Origin: Patescibacteria group bacterium
GTDB lineage: Bacteria; Patescibacteriota; Minisyncoccia; Minisyncoccales; JAHCRE01
Assembly (NCBI GenBank): GCA_020148055.1
Contig: JAHCRF010000005.1
Coordinates: 1-41,789 of the forward strand
DNA length: 41,789 bases
Reading direction: 5' to 3'
In this document: positions 29,400-36,962 of the stretch, one piece after another
Layout: every line of letters begins with the position of its first letter
How positions within the stretch are numbered: position 1 is the stretch's first letter
Made by a program: the position numbers and the translations under genes
Notes under the pieces: model-generated
What the model was told of the DNA's origin: nothing
Seen by the model: only the letters and a program-made list of their open reading frames with translations
Databases searched by the model: none

Positions 29400-31553
29400 T
29401 TATTTGCGGACTTCCCATTCCTTTTCTTTTTCTAAAGCTTTAATTATTTTTTGGTGGATCTTATCAATTTCTCTTGAACTTAAAGTTTTTATATCTGACT
29501 GGTAAATTATATGAAAAGCCAAATTCTTTTTTCCCTCAGGAATTTCCTCCCCTGTATAAATATCAAATAAATCAACATCTCTTACTAAGGAGCCACCTGT
29601 AATTTCAATTTTATTTAAAATCTCTTCAACTCTGACTTCTAATGGAACCAAAACGGCTAAGTCTCTGATTGCGGCTGGATATTTAGAAATCGGTAAAAAT
29701 TCATGCTCCTCGCAAGCTAATTTCTGTAATTTTTCGAAATCAAAATCAAAAACCACGACATTTCCAATTTGTTTGCCTTTGGCGCTGAATATTTTTAAGT
29801 CTTCTAAAATCTTAAGGGAAACTTCTCCTAAAAATCCAATTTCCTGATGATCAACCTTTATCTCGGCACATTTTTTAGGGTCCCAAATGGAAATTTTTGA
29901 GTCCTCAGGGGTAGGTTTGTAAGTATCGTACCAGAAATTTGAAATTCCCATTTTTTCTAAAAGTAAATCGCAGATTCCTTTTAGTTCATAAAAATTTTCA
30001 GCCTTTTTTTCTTTTTTGAAAATCAAGCCGGTCAGCGATCTTTTTTCAAAAATCTTTGAAGGTGTATCTTTTCTGAAAATTTTACCCAATTCAAAAATTT
30101 TAATCTCCTTAAAACCCGCTTGCCATTGCCCGGAGCGAAGGCGACTGGCGGGCAGGTTTTTCATATTTTCTTTCACATTTTTTAACAGATTGGGAATTAA
30201 GCTCGGGCGCAAATATTTTTGTTCAAGACTCATTGGATTCTCTATTTCCATTAAATTTTTTGGTCTGTATTCAAAAATTGTAGCCATTTTTTGGCTAATG
30301 AAAGAGTAATTATAAACTTCGGAAAAGCCAGCCTCTTTCAAAATATCTCTGGAGAGATTTTCCCAAAAACGGTCTATATTTCTTTTTGGGGGAATCAGAG
30401 AAACCAAGGGAAGAATGGCTGGAATTTTCTGAAAGCCCGAAATTCTGCCGATTTCTTCGATTAAGTCTTCAGGTAAAGAAAGATCTAATCTAAAAGTAGG
30501 AACCTCAACCAATATACTACGAGAACTGTTCTCGTAGAGTGGGAAGTTTAATCTTCTAAAAATATTTTTTATTTCTTTTTTTGATATTTTAACTCCCAAT
30601 AATCTATCAACATAAGCCAAGTTTAATTTAATTTTTTTGGGGTAAACTTTTTTGGGGTAAAAATCAATCAAACCCTGGGCTATTTTCCCACCTGCAATTT
30701 TTTGAACCAAAAATGCCGCTCTGTTTATTGCAAATTCCGTTAAATTAGGATCAATCCCATGTTCAAAACGCCAAGAAGCATCGGTTTTCAGACCTAATTT
30801 TTTTGAACCTCGGCGGATAACTTGGGGATTAAAATTGGCTGATTCAAGCACTACAATCTTCGTTTCTCTATCGATTTCTGGAATTATCCCTCCTTTAATT
30901 CCAGCGATAGCTACTGGCTTTTTGGCATCGGCGATTACCAGAATATTATCATTTAAATCGTATTTTTCTTCATCCAAAGTAACAATCCTTTCTCTTTTTT
31001 TTGCAAATCTAACAATGATTTTTTTGCTTGCCCCGTAGGAAGCCGAAGGCTTTACTTTGGGGCCTTCGAGTTTTTCACCATCAAAGGCGTGAAGAGGCTG
31101 ACCCGTTTCTAACATCACAAAATTAGCAATATCTACAATATTGTTAATTGGCCTTATCCCACAAACCTTTAATTTTTCCTTTAACCATTTTGGAGAAGGA
31201 GCTACTTTAACACCACTAATTACTCGAGCAGTATAGCGAGGACAAGCTTTCTGGTCTTTAACCTCTACTTTAATAAAGTCTTTAGCTTTAAGCCCCTTAT
31301 CTTCAATTATTTTTGATTTTGGATATTTAATTTTTGATTTCGTGAGTGCTGCACACTCACGAGCTATTCCAATATGAGAAAAACAATCAGGTCCCCTGTT
31401 TGGTAAAACATCAACATCTAAAACAAAATCTTTTCCAACTCTTTTAACTTCTGAAACTTCAAAAGAATGCGTTGTCAAAAGCTCAGCAAATTCTTTTGGC
31501 TTTAGCAACTTTTTTTTAAAAAAAGATTGTATCCAATTGTAAGAAAAAACCAT
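29400..31553 (-). CDS. pheT: phenylalanyl-tRNA synthetase beta subunit, short form
   Basis: 717 residues, against about 800 in most bacteria. It starts FSYNWIQSFFKKKLLKPKEF, then passes from FEVSEVKRVG directly into DFVLDVDVLPNRGPDCFSHI, so the OB-fold tRNA-binding (EMAP-like) domain that normally lies between is missing. The B3/B4 editing domain (VCGIRPINNIVDIANFVMLE, GQPLHAFD), B5 (VEVPTFRLDLSLPEDLIEEI) and the C-terminal ferredoxin-like anticodon domain (ISKYPAAIRDLAVLVP) are present. Four palindromic repeats fall inside it in frame (30119-30156, 30517-30537, 31030-31063, 31341-31361). It lies three bases after pheS. Confidence 0.95.
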   Translation of the reverse strand: MVFSYNWIQSFFKKKLLKPKEFAELLTTHSFEVSEVKRVGKDFVLDVDVLPNRGPDCFSHIGIARECAALTKSKIKYPKSKIIEDKGLKAKDFIKVEVKDQKACPRYTARVISGVKVAPSPKWLKEKLKVCGIRPINNIVDIANFVMLETGQPLHAFDGEKLEGPKVKPSASYGASKKIIVRFAKKRERIVTLDEEKYDLNDNILVIADAKKPVAIAGIKGGIIPEIDRETKIVVLESANFNPQVIRRGSKKLGLKTDASWRFEHGIDPNLTEFAINRAAFLVQKIAGGKIAQGLIDFYPKKVYPKKIKLNLAYVDRLLGVKISKKEIKNIFRRLNFPLYENSSRSILVEVPTFRLDLSLPEDLIEEIGRISGFQKIPAILPLVSLIPPKRNIDRFWENLSRDILKEAGFSEVYNYSFISQKMATIFEYRPKNLMEIENPMSLEQKYLRPSLIPNLLKNVKENMKNLPASRLRSGQWQAGFKEIKIFELGKIFRKDTPSKIFEKRSLTGLIFKKEKKAENFYELKGICDLLLEKMGISNFWYDTYKPTPEDSKISIWDPKKCAEIKVDHQEIGFLGEVSLKILEDLKIFSAKGKQIGNVVVFDFDFEKLQKLACEEHEFLPISKYPAAIRDLAVLVPLEVRVEEILNKIEITGGSLVRDVDLFDIYTGEEIPEGKKNLAFHIIYQSDIKTLSSREIDKIHQKIIKALEKEKEWEVRK
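30119..30156. repeat. GC-rich palindromic repeat inside pheT (first)
   Basis: GC-rich hairpin including GCCCGGAGCGAAGGCGACTG and ending GGCGGGCAGG, the end shared with the khpA/trmD copy. It encodes LPASRLRSGQWQAG in frame, inserted just before the conserved KEIKIFELGKIF strand of PheT. Confidence 0.75.
30517..30537. repeat. CGAGAAC-W-GTTCTCG palindrome, copy 4 (inside pheT)
   Basis: A perfect 21-bp palindrome, arms CTACGAGAAC and GTTCTCGTAG with central T (30527). It encodes YENSSR in frame just before LVEVPTFRLDL of the B5 domain. Confidence 0.85.
31030..31063. repeat. GC-rich palindromic repeat inside pheT (second)
   Basis: GCCCC (31030-31034) pairs with GGGGC (31059-31063) around AGCC-GAA-GGCT (31041-31051). 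It encodes the extra PKVKPSASYGAS stretch between AFDGEKLEG and KKIIVRFAKK, a spot where PheT normally has no insert. Confidence 0.75.
31341..31361. repeat. CGTGAGTG palindrome and TTTTTGATT repeat inside pheT
   Basis: CGTGAGTG-CTGCA-CACTCACG is an 8-bp perfect hairpin that encodes the ECAALT stretch. It is followed on the plus strand's left by TTTTTGATT-type units (31309-31340) encoding KSKIKYPKSKI. Confidence 0.6.
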
Positions 31554-31556
31554 ATT

Positions 31557-32591
31557 TTAAAACTGTTTTAAGAATCTTAAATCTCCACCATAAAACAATC
31601 TTATATCATTGATTTTATATCTCATCATTGCCAATCTATCTAATCCCATTCCAAAAGCAAAACCTTGCCAATCTCTTGGATTTAAACCAACTGCCTTAAA
31701 AACATTTGGGTGAACCATCCCCGCTCCCATCATCTCCATCCAGCCAGTTCTCTGACAGGCTGAACAGCCCTTCCCTCCACAAGTCAAACAGGTCATATCA
31801 ACTTCAAAAGAAGGTTCAGTAAAAGGAAAATAACTTGGTCGCAGTCTAATTTTGATCGATTTTTCAAAAAATCTTTTAAAAAGTTTTTGAATTATTGCCT
31901 TAAAATTTGCTATTGAAATATCTTTGTCAACCATTAATCCTTCAATCTGATAAAAATTTACCTCATGGGAAGCATCAGTGGCTTCGTGACGGAAAACGCG
32001 ACCTGGAACAATAATTCTCAAAGGAGGAGGATTTTTCTCCATATATCTTACCTGTACTGGTGATGTATGAGTTCGTAGTAATAATTTTTGATTTTTTGGC
32101 TTTAGCCAAAGAGTATCCCAAAAATCTCTGGCTGGATGCTCTTTGGGAATATTTAGGGCATCAAAATTGTACCATTCGGTTTCAATTTCTGGTCCTTCTA
32201 TCACTGAAAATCCCATCGATTGAAAAATCTCTTCGACTCTTCTTTGGACTTGAGTTAAGGGATGTAAATGACCAGGGAGAACTTTTTTACCAGGGGCAGT
32301 AACATCAATACGTTCTTTTTTAAAAATTTCGGCTCTGACTTTTTCTTTTAGTTTTTCGGCTTTTTCTCTTATGTTTTCCTCAATAATTTTTTTTAACAAA
32401 TTTGCTTCTTTGCCAATCTTAACTCTTTTTTCTTTTTTTAACTTCTTTAAAGAACGTAAAATCTGAGTAATTTTACCTCTTTTTCCTAAATACTTTCTAA
32501 AAATTCGATCTAATTCTTTTAGATCTTTGGCTTTTTTTATTTCTTTTTGAGCCCCTTTTTTAAGCAATTTAAGCTTTACCATATATTCCAT
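31557..32591 (-). CDS. pheS: phenylalanyl-tRNA synthetase alpha subunit
   Basis: 344 residues. An N-terminal coiled coil (about 1-85, KELDRIFRKYLGKRGKITQI) binds tRNA-Phe. The class II core has GHLHPLTQVQRRVEEIFQSM and VIEGPEIETEWYNFDALNIP. Motif 2 lies in RIIVPGRVFRHEATDASH, followed by FEVDMTCLTCGGKGCSACQR with a CxxC..CxxC set. Motif 3 is in WQGFAFGMGLDRLAMMRY. An in-frame ATG three codons in is an alternative start. A terminator upstream separates it from the 78-residue gene, so pheST form their own operon. Confidence 0.96.
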   Translation of the reverse strand: MEYMVKLKLLKKGAQKEIKKAKDLKELDRIFRKYLGKRGKITQILRSLKKLKKEKRVKIGKEANLLKKIIEENIREKAEKLKEKVRAEIFKKERIDVTAPGKKVLPGHLHPLTQVQRRVEEIFQSMGFSVIEGPEIETEWYNFDALNIPKEHPARDFWDTLWLKPKNQKLLLRTHTSPVQVRYMEKNPPPLRIIVPGRVFRHEATDASHEVNFYQIEGLMVDKDISIANFKAIIQKLFKRFFEKSIKIRLRPSYFPFTEPSFEVDMTCLTCGGKGCSACQRTGWMEMMGAGMVHPNVFKAVGLNPRDWQGFAFGMGLDRLAMMRYKINDIRLFYGGDLRFLKQF

Positions 32592-32628
32592 TTTAACTTA
32601 TTTTCCCTCTTTTTGCAATAAAAAAAAG

Positions 32629-32653
32629 GGCCCAGTTTTTTGGAAACTAGGCC
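32629..32653 (-). terminator. terminator of the 78-residue gene
   Basis: A 10-bp stem (GGCCTAGTTT with AAACTGGGCC, one G-T pair) followed on the minus strand by CTTTTTTT. It stands between the 78-residue gene and pheS. Confidence 0.88.
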
Positions 32654-32686
32654 TGAAGGGAAGTTATGAAGGTACTAAGGAATTAA

Positions 32687-32923
32687 CTAGAGAGTTGTCT
32701 CTTTTTCTAATAAATCGCTGAGGCAGAGTTGAAAGATTACTGTAGATTCTTTGACGCTTGTTGAAAAAATTCCTTCACCCGAAGTCTCGATAACAATCAT
32801 TTCTTCGTGGGGAACGTCAGTGAAATCGCCTTTTTCTGCTAATTCTATGATTTTTGGCAAAGATTTTTCTACCATTTTCAACTTTCTCACAACTTCTCTC
32901 CTTTTAGCTTCTGTTATTTCCAT
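32687..32923 (-). CDS. small hypothetical protein
   Basis: The ATG at 32921-32923 is chosen because GGAGG lies seven bases upstream; a TTG two codons earlier would be too close to it. The 78-residue product starts MEITEAKRREVVRKLKMVEK, with one charged helix, then PHEEMIVIETSGEGIFSTS and a short C-terminal helix. No motif or membrane segment; family not recognised. It has its own promoter (32942-32969) and a strong terminator, so it is a monocistronic small gene, one of three in a row built this way. Confidence 0.7.
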   Translation of the reverse strand: MEITEAKRREVVRKLKMVEKSLPKIIELAEKGDFTDVPHEEMIVIETSGEGIFSTSVKESTVIFQLCLSDLLEKETTL

Positions 32924-32941
32924 TTTCAAACCTCCAATTTT

Positions 32942-32969
32942 ATTTTAATAATATTTTAAAAATTGTCAA
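32942..32969 (-). promoter_or_regulatory. promoter of the 78-residue gene
   Basis: TTGACA (32964-32969), a 16-base spacer and TAAAAT (32942-32947) on the minus strand. The -35 box lies in the tail of the preceding terminator. Confidence 0.75.
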
Positions 32970-33133
32970 GAAAAAAACCCACGAAGTGGGTTATGGAAAA
33001 TTTCTATTGCTTTTTTTGTTGTCTGTAGATCATGTGCCACAAATCGTCCAACCATGTTCCCTGGAATTTTTTTGGTAGATATGGGATTGAGTGGATTAAA
33101 AAATCCAGAATTCCTAAGAAACACATCAACCAT
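32966..33133 (-). CDS. possible 55-residue peptide (or non-coding transcript)
   Basis: A promoter at 33184-33211 and a terminator at 32976-32992 define a transcript of about 200 bases. An ATG at 33131-33133 follows AAAAAGGTG and opens 55 codons: MVDVFLRNSGFFNPLNP, then KKIPGNMVGRFVAHDLQTTK and a short end RGFFS. The stop TGA (32966-32968) lies beyond the terminator hairpin, in its T-tract, so a terminated mRNA might lack it. Either the peptide is made from longer transcripts or the unit is a non-coding RNA. Family not recognised. Confidence 0.35.
   Translation of the reverse strand: MVDVFLRNSGFFNPLNPISTKKIPGNMVGRFVAHDLQTTKKAIEIFHNPLRGFFS
32976..32992 (-). terminator. terminator of the 33.1 kb transcript
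   Basis: A perfect 7-bp stem AACCCAC/GTGGGTT with a 3-base loop, followed on the minus strand by T7 (the first two T's belong to the stem). Confidence 0.85.
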
Positions 33134-33183
33134 CACCTTTTTCTAAAAAATTTATTTGGAAAGGACTAACCCTCCTACTTTCA

Positions 33184-33211
33184 AGTTTATCATATTTTTA
33201 AAAATTGTCAA
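33184..33211 (-). promoter_or_regulatory. promoter of the 33.1 kb small transcript
   Basis: TTGACA (33206-33211), a 16-base spacer and TAAACT (33184-33189) on the minus strand. Confidence 0.65.
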
Positions 33212-33233
33212 TTCATTATTAATTAAAATAAAA

Positions 33234-33253
33234 GCGCCTAAATCTTTAGACGC
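33234..33253 (-). terminator. terminator of the 79-residue gene
   Basis: On the minus strand GCGTCTAAA pairs with TTTAGGCGC (one T-G pair) and TTTTATTTT follows. An upstream AGCGCCTTAAA (33272-33282 region) could pair with the same GGCGCT, so two alternative folds exist. Confidence 0.8.
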
Positions 33254-33305
33254 CAATTTCATATTTTTAAGGCGCTGTTTCCTTTCTGCTCCGGTTCTTG
33301 TTAAT

Positions 33306-33545
33306 TTAGCTGATTCTCGGTCGCCATCTTTTTAGCCTTGTTCCGGCACCAAATGATAGTCTTTCCTTAGGATTGCCTCTGAGAACAATCAAGTTTTTCT
33401 CTCCATCTCTTCCGAGTACCACCTTCCCTCTATTAACTCGTATTTTATTGTTTACATTCCTAATTATAACAACTCCTTTCCCTTCTCCTGGTAGTAGGTC
33501 CTTTACTCTCTTGCCCGAATCTCTCTTGTTTCTTCTCCGCCCCAA
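33306..33545 (-). CDS. small basic hypothetical protein
   Basis: 79 residues starting at a TTG (33543-33545) seven bases after GAGGAGG, a strong ribosome-binding site. The N-terminus is very basic (MGRRRNKRDSGKRVKDL). A beta-rich part follows, with alternating strands such as GVVIIRNVNNKIRVNRGKVV and KNLIVLRGNPKERL, and ends RLKRWRPRIS. It looks like a small nucleic-acid-binding barrel or ribosome-associated protein, but I do not recognise the family. Own promoter and terminator. Confidence 0.72.
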   Translation of the reverse strand: MGRRRNKRDSGKRVKDLLPGEGKGVVIIRNVNNKIRVNRGKVVLGRDGEKNLIVLRGNPKERLSFGAGTRLKRWRPRIS

Positions 33546-33590
33546 TCTATCACCTCCTCACATATTTTATTTTTAAGGATCAATTCTTTA

Positions 33591-33619
33591 TTTATATTAT
33601 ATTTTAAAAAATTTATCAA
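33591..33619 (-). promoter_or_regulatory. promoter of the 79-residue basic protein
   Basis: TTGATA (33614-33619), a 17-base spacer and TATAAA (33591-33596) on the minus strand. Confidence 0.7.
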
Positions 33620-33650
33620 GTCCTGATTTTTCCAATTCCTAAAAATAAAA

Positions 33651-33671
33651 GAGATGAAATTTTTTCATCTC
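33651..33671 (-). terminator. terminator of the NYN-domain gene
   Basis: A perfect 9-bp stem GAGATGAAA/TTTCATCTC, loop of 3, followed on the minus strand by TTTTATTTTT. It abuts the stop codon at 33672. Confidence 0.88.
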
Positions 33672-34304
33672 CTAGGGCTCTTTTTCAAGAGTGGCCAAGG
33701 CTATTTTTTCTCCTTTATTAAGTTTCTTAAGAGCTTTTTCTCGCTTTTGTTCTATTTTTGATTTCCGAGTAATCCCTTTTATTATTTCTCTGAGGTCTAA
33801 CCATTCATCACTTGCTCTTTTCAGCTCCTCAGAAAGCGAGGATGCTATACTTACTATCTTTACTTTTTTCCCTCTTTCTTTAGCGAAATTTACCGCCGGT
33901 AAAAAATGATGGTCACCAGATACAAGGATAATAGTTAAAATATCACTATCTATGGCTGAGCGAAAAATACCATCGCTTATCCATGGATCAATCTCGCTTT
34001 TTGGCTTTTTTCCTTTCAGAAGGGCTTTGGCTTTGATCTCGTATTCTTGACTTTCCAAATAGTCAAGGAATCTTAAAGTTTTCTCGGGATTTTCCGTATC
34101 CACGCTGGTGTAATAAATTGGCGGTCTAGCCAACTCTTCTCCTTTTCCTATTAGGCAGTTTTTAAATTTTCCAAAATCTATCCCTATTCCTCCCAACTCA
34201 ACCAGAGAATTGTAGAGATTCTCTCCATCAATGAGTATGGCTACTTTTTCTTTTTTAGGGAAAAACTTCTTCCAGATTTTTCCCAAACCTTCTCCAACTC
34301 TCAT
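33672..34304 (-). CDS. NYN/LabA-type domain protein (PIN-like nuclease fold)
   Basis: 210 residues. VAILIDGENLYNSLVELGG (about residues 21-39) carries the first Asp of the NYN fold. IYYTSVDTENPEKTLRFLDY and GIFRSAIDSDILTIILVSGD (Asp cluster, about 112-131) follow, then HHFLPAVNFAKERGKKVKIV, the LabA/DUF88-type strand. Such proteins are thought to be metal-dependent RNases acting in RNA processing. The acidic residues expected of an active site are present. A strong ribosome-binding site AAAGGAGG lies before the start, with its own promoter and terminator. Confidence 0.88.
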   Translation of the reverse strand: MRVGEGLGKIWKKFFPKKEKVAILIDGENLYNSLVELGGIGIDFGKFKNCLIGKGEELARPPIYYTSVDTENPEKTLRFLDYLESQEYEIKAKALLKGKKPKSEIDPWISDGIFRSAIDSDILTIILVSGDHHFLPAVNFAKERGKKVKIVSIASSLSEELKRASDEWLDLREIIKGITRKSKIEQKREKALKKLNKGEKIALATLEKEP

Positions 34305-34345
34305 TTCTCCTTACCTCCTTTATAAAGAACTATTTATTACAATTT

Positions 34346-34374
34346 AATATAATATTTAAAATCCAAACTGTCAA
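34346..34374 (-). promoter_or_regulatory. promoter of the NYN-domain gene
   Basis: TTGACA (34369-34374), a 17-base spacer and TATATT (34346-34351) on the minus strand. The -35 box touches the end of secA (34383). Confidence 0.8.
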
Positions 34375-34382
34375 AGAAATTT

Positions 34383-36878
34383 TCAGTCGTATTTTGGCCA
34401 GCAACACTTTTTGTATTTCATTGGTTTTCCTGTTTTAGGATTGGTTTTTCCACAAGGGCAAGGGTCATTTCGGCCAACCTTCACTTTTTCCTTTTTATAA
34501 TGCGATTTCGACGGCCGTCGAATTTGGGTTATGTTGGTGGATGTTGATGGAACGACTTTTGCCGGCTCTCTTACTGTTTTAATTCTAAAAACTGTCTGGA
34601 CTATTGCTAGCTCAACAGCTGTTAGCAATCTTTGAAACATCTTATATCCCTCGTTTTTATATTCTACTAAGGGATCAAGTTTGCCATAGGCCCTCAGCCT
34701 CACTTTATCTCGTAATTGTTCCATCTCAGCTAAATGATCAATCCAATAAAAATTTAAAACTCGGAGGCAGAGAAACCGAATAGCCTTTAAAAATCTCTCA
34801 GAGCCGATTTCCTTTTCTTTTTTCTCAAAATCATCTCTAGAGAAACCTGCTTTTTTTATAATTTCAGAGATTTTTTCTTTCAATGTTGGCAAAGATGCCT
34901 CAAGAAATTCTCTCCTTTTTTTATAAAAAACTTCTCGATGCTTATTCATCACATCATCATATTCTAAAAGGTGCGATCTGGCATCAAAATGAAAACCCTC
35001 AATTCTGGCTTGGGCAGATTCAATTGCCCCGGAAATAAGCTTTGCCTCAATCGGCTGATCTTCGGGAATCTTTAAAATTTCCATCAAAGATTTTATTCTA
35101 TCTCCACCAAAAATCCTTAATAAATCATCTTCTAAAGAAACAAAAAATTGGCTAGATCCTGGATCTCCCTGTCTCCCTGCCCTTCCCCTCAATTGATCAT
35201 CAATTCTTCTGGCTTCGTGCCTTTCCGTCCCAATTACATGCAGGCCCTCAAAGTCAATCACTTTTTTTGCCTCTTCAGGATCTTGAGGATTTCCTCCCAA
35301 AATTATATCTACACCCCTACCTGCCATATTGGTGGCAATGGTTACTGCTTTTAATTTTCCTGCCTGGGCGATAATCTGACCTTCTCTTTCGTGATGTTTG
35401 GCATTTAAAATTTGATGGGGAATTCCTTCTTTTTCTAATAATTTTCCCAGATATTCATTTTTTTCAACTGATCTTGTGCCGACTAAAACTGGCTGGCCTT
35501 TTTGATACCTCTCTTTAATTTCCCTGACTACTGCCTTAAATTTCCCTTTTTCGTTTTTATAGAATCGATCAACCAGACCTTTCCTTATCATTGGCTTATT
35601 GGTCGGAATGCAAATTACTTCTAATTTATAAACCTTATCAAATTCCTCAGCCGAAGTAACAGCCGTACCCGTCATTCCAGCCAATTTTTTGTAAAGACGG
35701 AAGAAATTTTGAAAAGTGACGGTAGCTAAAGTCATTGATTCGGGTTGAATCTGAACCCTCTCCTTTGCCTCAACTGCCTGATGTAAGCCTCCCGACCATC
35801 TCCTTCCCGGCATTAATCTTCCTGTAAATTCGTCAACAATAATAACTTTCCCATCTTTTACTATATAATCTTTATCTTTTTTAAATAGAGTTTGAGCTCT
35901 CAGGGCTTGTTCTAAATGATGTAAATATCTTATCCCCCGCTCGGTATAGATATTTTTCATCCCTAAAGTTTTTTCTATTTTTGAAATCCCTCCTTCAGTT
36001 AAGGTAACAACTCTCATTTTTTCATCAATTTCGTAATCTGATTTAGAATCTAATTTGGGAATTATTCTGGCGAACTCTCCATACCATTTTGAACTCTCTC
36101 TATCTGGAGCTGAAATAATCAAAGGAGTTCTGGCCTCATCAATTAAAAGAAAATCGATTTCATCTACAATTGCGAAATTGAACCCCCGCTGAACTTCATC
36201 TGGCAAATTATAGACCATGTTATCTCTTAAATAATCAAAGCCAAATTCATTATTTGTTCCATAGGTAATATCAGCCAAATAGGCCTCTTTCCTTAAGCAA
36301 GGTCTTAAGAAATCTCCAACTACTTTAAAACCTCCCAATCTATCCCTCATTTCCTCCTTTGCCTCCGGCGGTCTTTTATAATCCGGGTCATATAAAAAGG
36401 ATTGCTCATGATTCAGGCATCCAACCGACAAACCCAATAGATGATAAATCTGTCCCATCCAGACAGTATCACGCCTGGCTAAATAGTCATTGACAGTTAC
36501 TAAGTGACAGCCTTTTCCGGTTAGAGCATTTAAATATAAAGGCAAAGTGGCAGCTAAGGTTTTTCCTTCACCGGTTAGCATCTGGGCAATTTTCCCCTGG
36601 TGTAAAACTATCCCTCCCATTAACTGACAATCATAATGTCTTTGATGAAGAGTTCTTTTAGAAGCTTCCCTGACTAAGGTAAAGGCTTCGGGTAATAAAT
36701 CATCAATACTCTGGCCTTTTTTTAACCTCTCTTTAAATTCAATGGTTTTTTCTTTTATTTTTTCATTAGAAAAACTCTCGAAATCTTTTTCGAGCTCATT
36801 TATTTTATCAACTAAGGGCTGAATTTTCCTTAGATATTTTTGGTTAGCGTCACCGAAAATTTTATTCAAAATTGACAT
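34383..36878 (-). CDS. secA: preprotein translocase ATPase SecA
   Basis: 831 residues. NBD1 has the Walker A MLTGEGKTLAATLPLYLNAL (about 97-116), HLVTVNDYLARRDTVWMGQI and DYLRDNMVYNLPDEVQRGFN, with the DEAD-type motif in FAIVDEIDFLLIDEARTPLI. NBD2 has TIATNMAGRGVDIILGGNP and GTERHEARRIDDQLRGRAGR. The helical wing and scaffold follow, and the tail has the zinc-binding SEC-C motif RNDPCPCGKTNPKTGKPMKY with KKCC. It drives SecYEG export; SecE is encoded 9 kb away. A TATAAT box lies seven bases before the ATG, so the mRNA may be nearly leaderless. Confidence 0.97.
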   Translation of the reverse strand: MSILNKIFGDANQKYLRKIQPLVDKINELEKDFESFSNEKIKEKTIEFKERLKKGQSIDDLLPEAFTLVREASKRTLHQRHYDCQLMGGIVLHQGKIAQMLTGEGKTLAATLPLYLNALTGKGCHLVTVNDYLARRDTVWMGQIYHLLGLSVGCLNHEQSFLYDPDYKRPPEAKEEMRDRLGGFKVVGDFLRPCLRKEAYLADITYGTNNEFGFDYLRDNMVYNLPDEVQRGFNFAIVDEIDFLLIDEARTPLIISAPDRESSKWYGEFARIIPKLDSKSDYEIDEKMRVVTLTEGGISKIEKTLGMKNIYTERGIRYLHHLEQALRAQTLFKKDKDYIVKDGKVIIVDEFTGRLMPGRRWSGGLHQAVEAKERVQIQPESMTLATVTFQNFFRLYKKLAGMTGTAVTSAEEFDKVYKLEVICIPTNKPMIRKGLVDRFYKNEKGKFKAVVREIKERYQKGQPVLVGTRSVEKNEYLGKLLEKEGIPHQILNAKHHEREGQIIAQAGKLKAVTIATNMAGRGVDIILGGNPQDPEEAKKVIDFEGLHVIGTERHEARRIDDQLRGRAGRQGDPGSSQFFVSLEDDLLRIFGGDRIKSLMEILKIPEDQPIEAKLISGAIESAQARIEGFHFDARSHLLEYDDVMNKHREVFYKKRREFLEASLPTLKEKISEIIKKAGFSRDDFEKKEKEIGSERFLKAIRFLCLRVLNFYWIDHLAEMEQLRDKVRLRAYGKLDPLVEYKNEGYKMFQRLLTAVELAIVQTVFRIKTVREPAKVVPSTSTNITQIRRPSKSHYKKEKVKVGRNDPCPCGKTNPKTGKPMKYKKCCWPKYD

Positions 36879-36885
36879 ATCTAAA

Positions 36886-36913
36886 ATTATACAAAAAATT
36901 TAGCTTTTGTTAA
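36886..36913 (-). promoter_or_regulatory. secA promoter, near-leaderless
   Basis: TTAACA (36908-36913), a 16-base spacer and TATAAT (36886-36891) on the minus strand. The secA ATG begins at 36878, seven bases after the box, leaving a leader of 0-4 bases. Confidence 0.7.
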
Positions 36914-36917
36914 AGAA

Positions 36918-36940
36918 AAAACCGCCACTTTGGCTGTTTT
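36918..36940 (-). terminator. terminator of the speD-speE transcript
   Basis: AAAACAGCC pairs with GGCGGTTTT (one internal mismatch) with a T6 run continuing on the minus strand. It lies between speE (stop 36963) and the secA promoter. Confidence 0.75.
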
Positions 36941-36962
36941 CAAAAATTAGAATAAGAAATAA

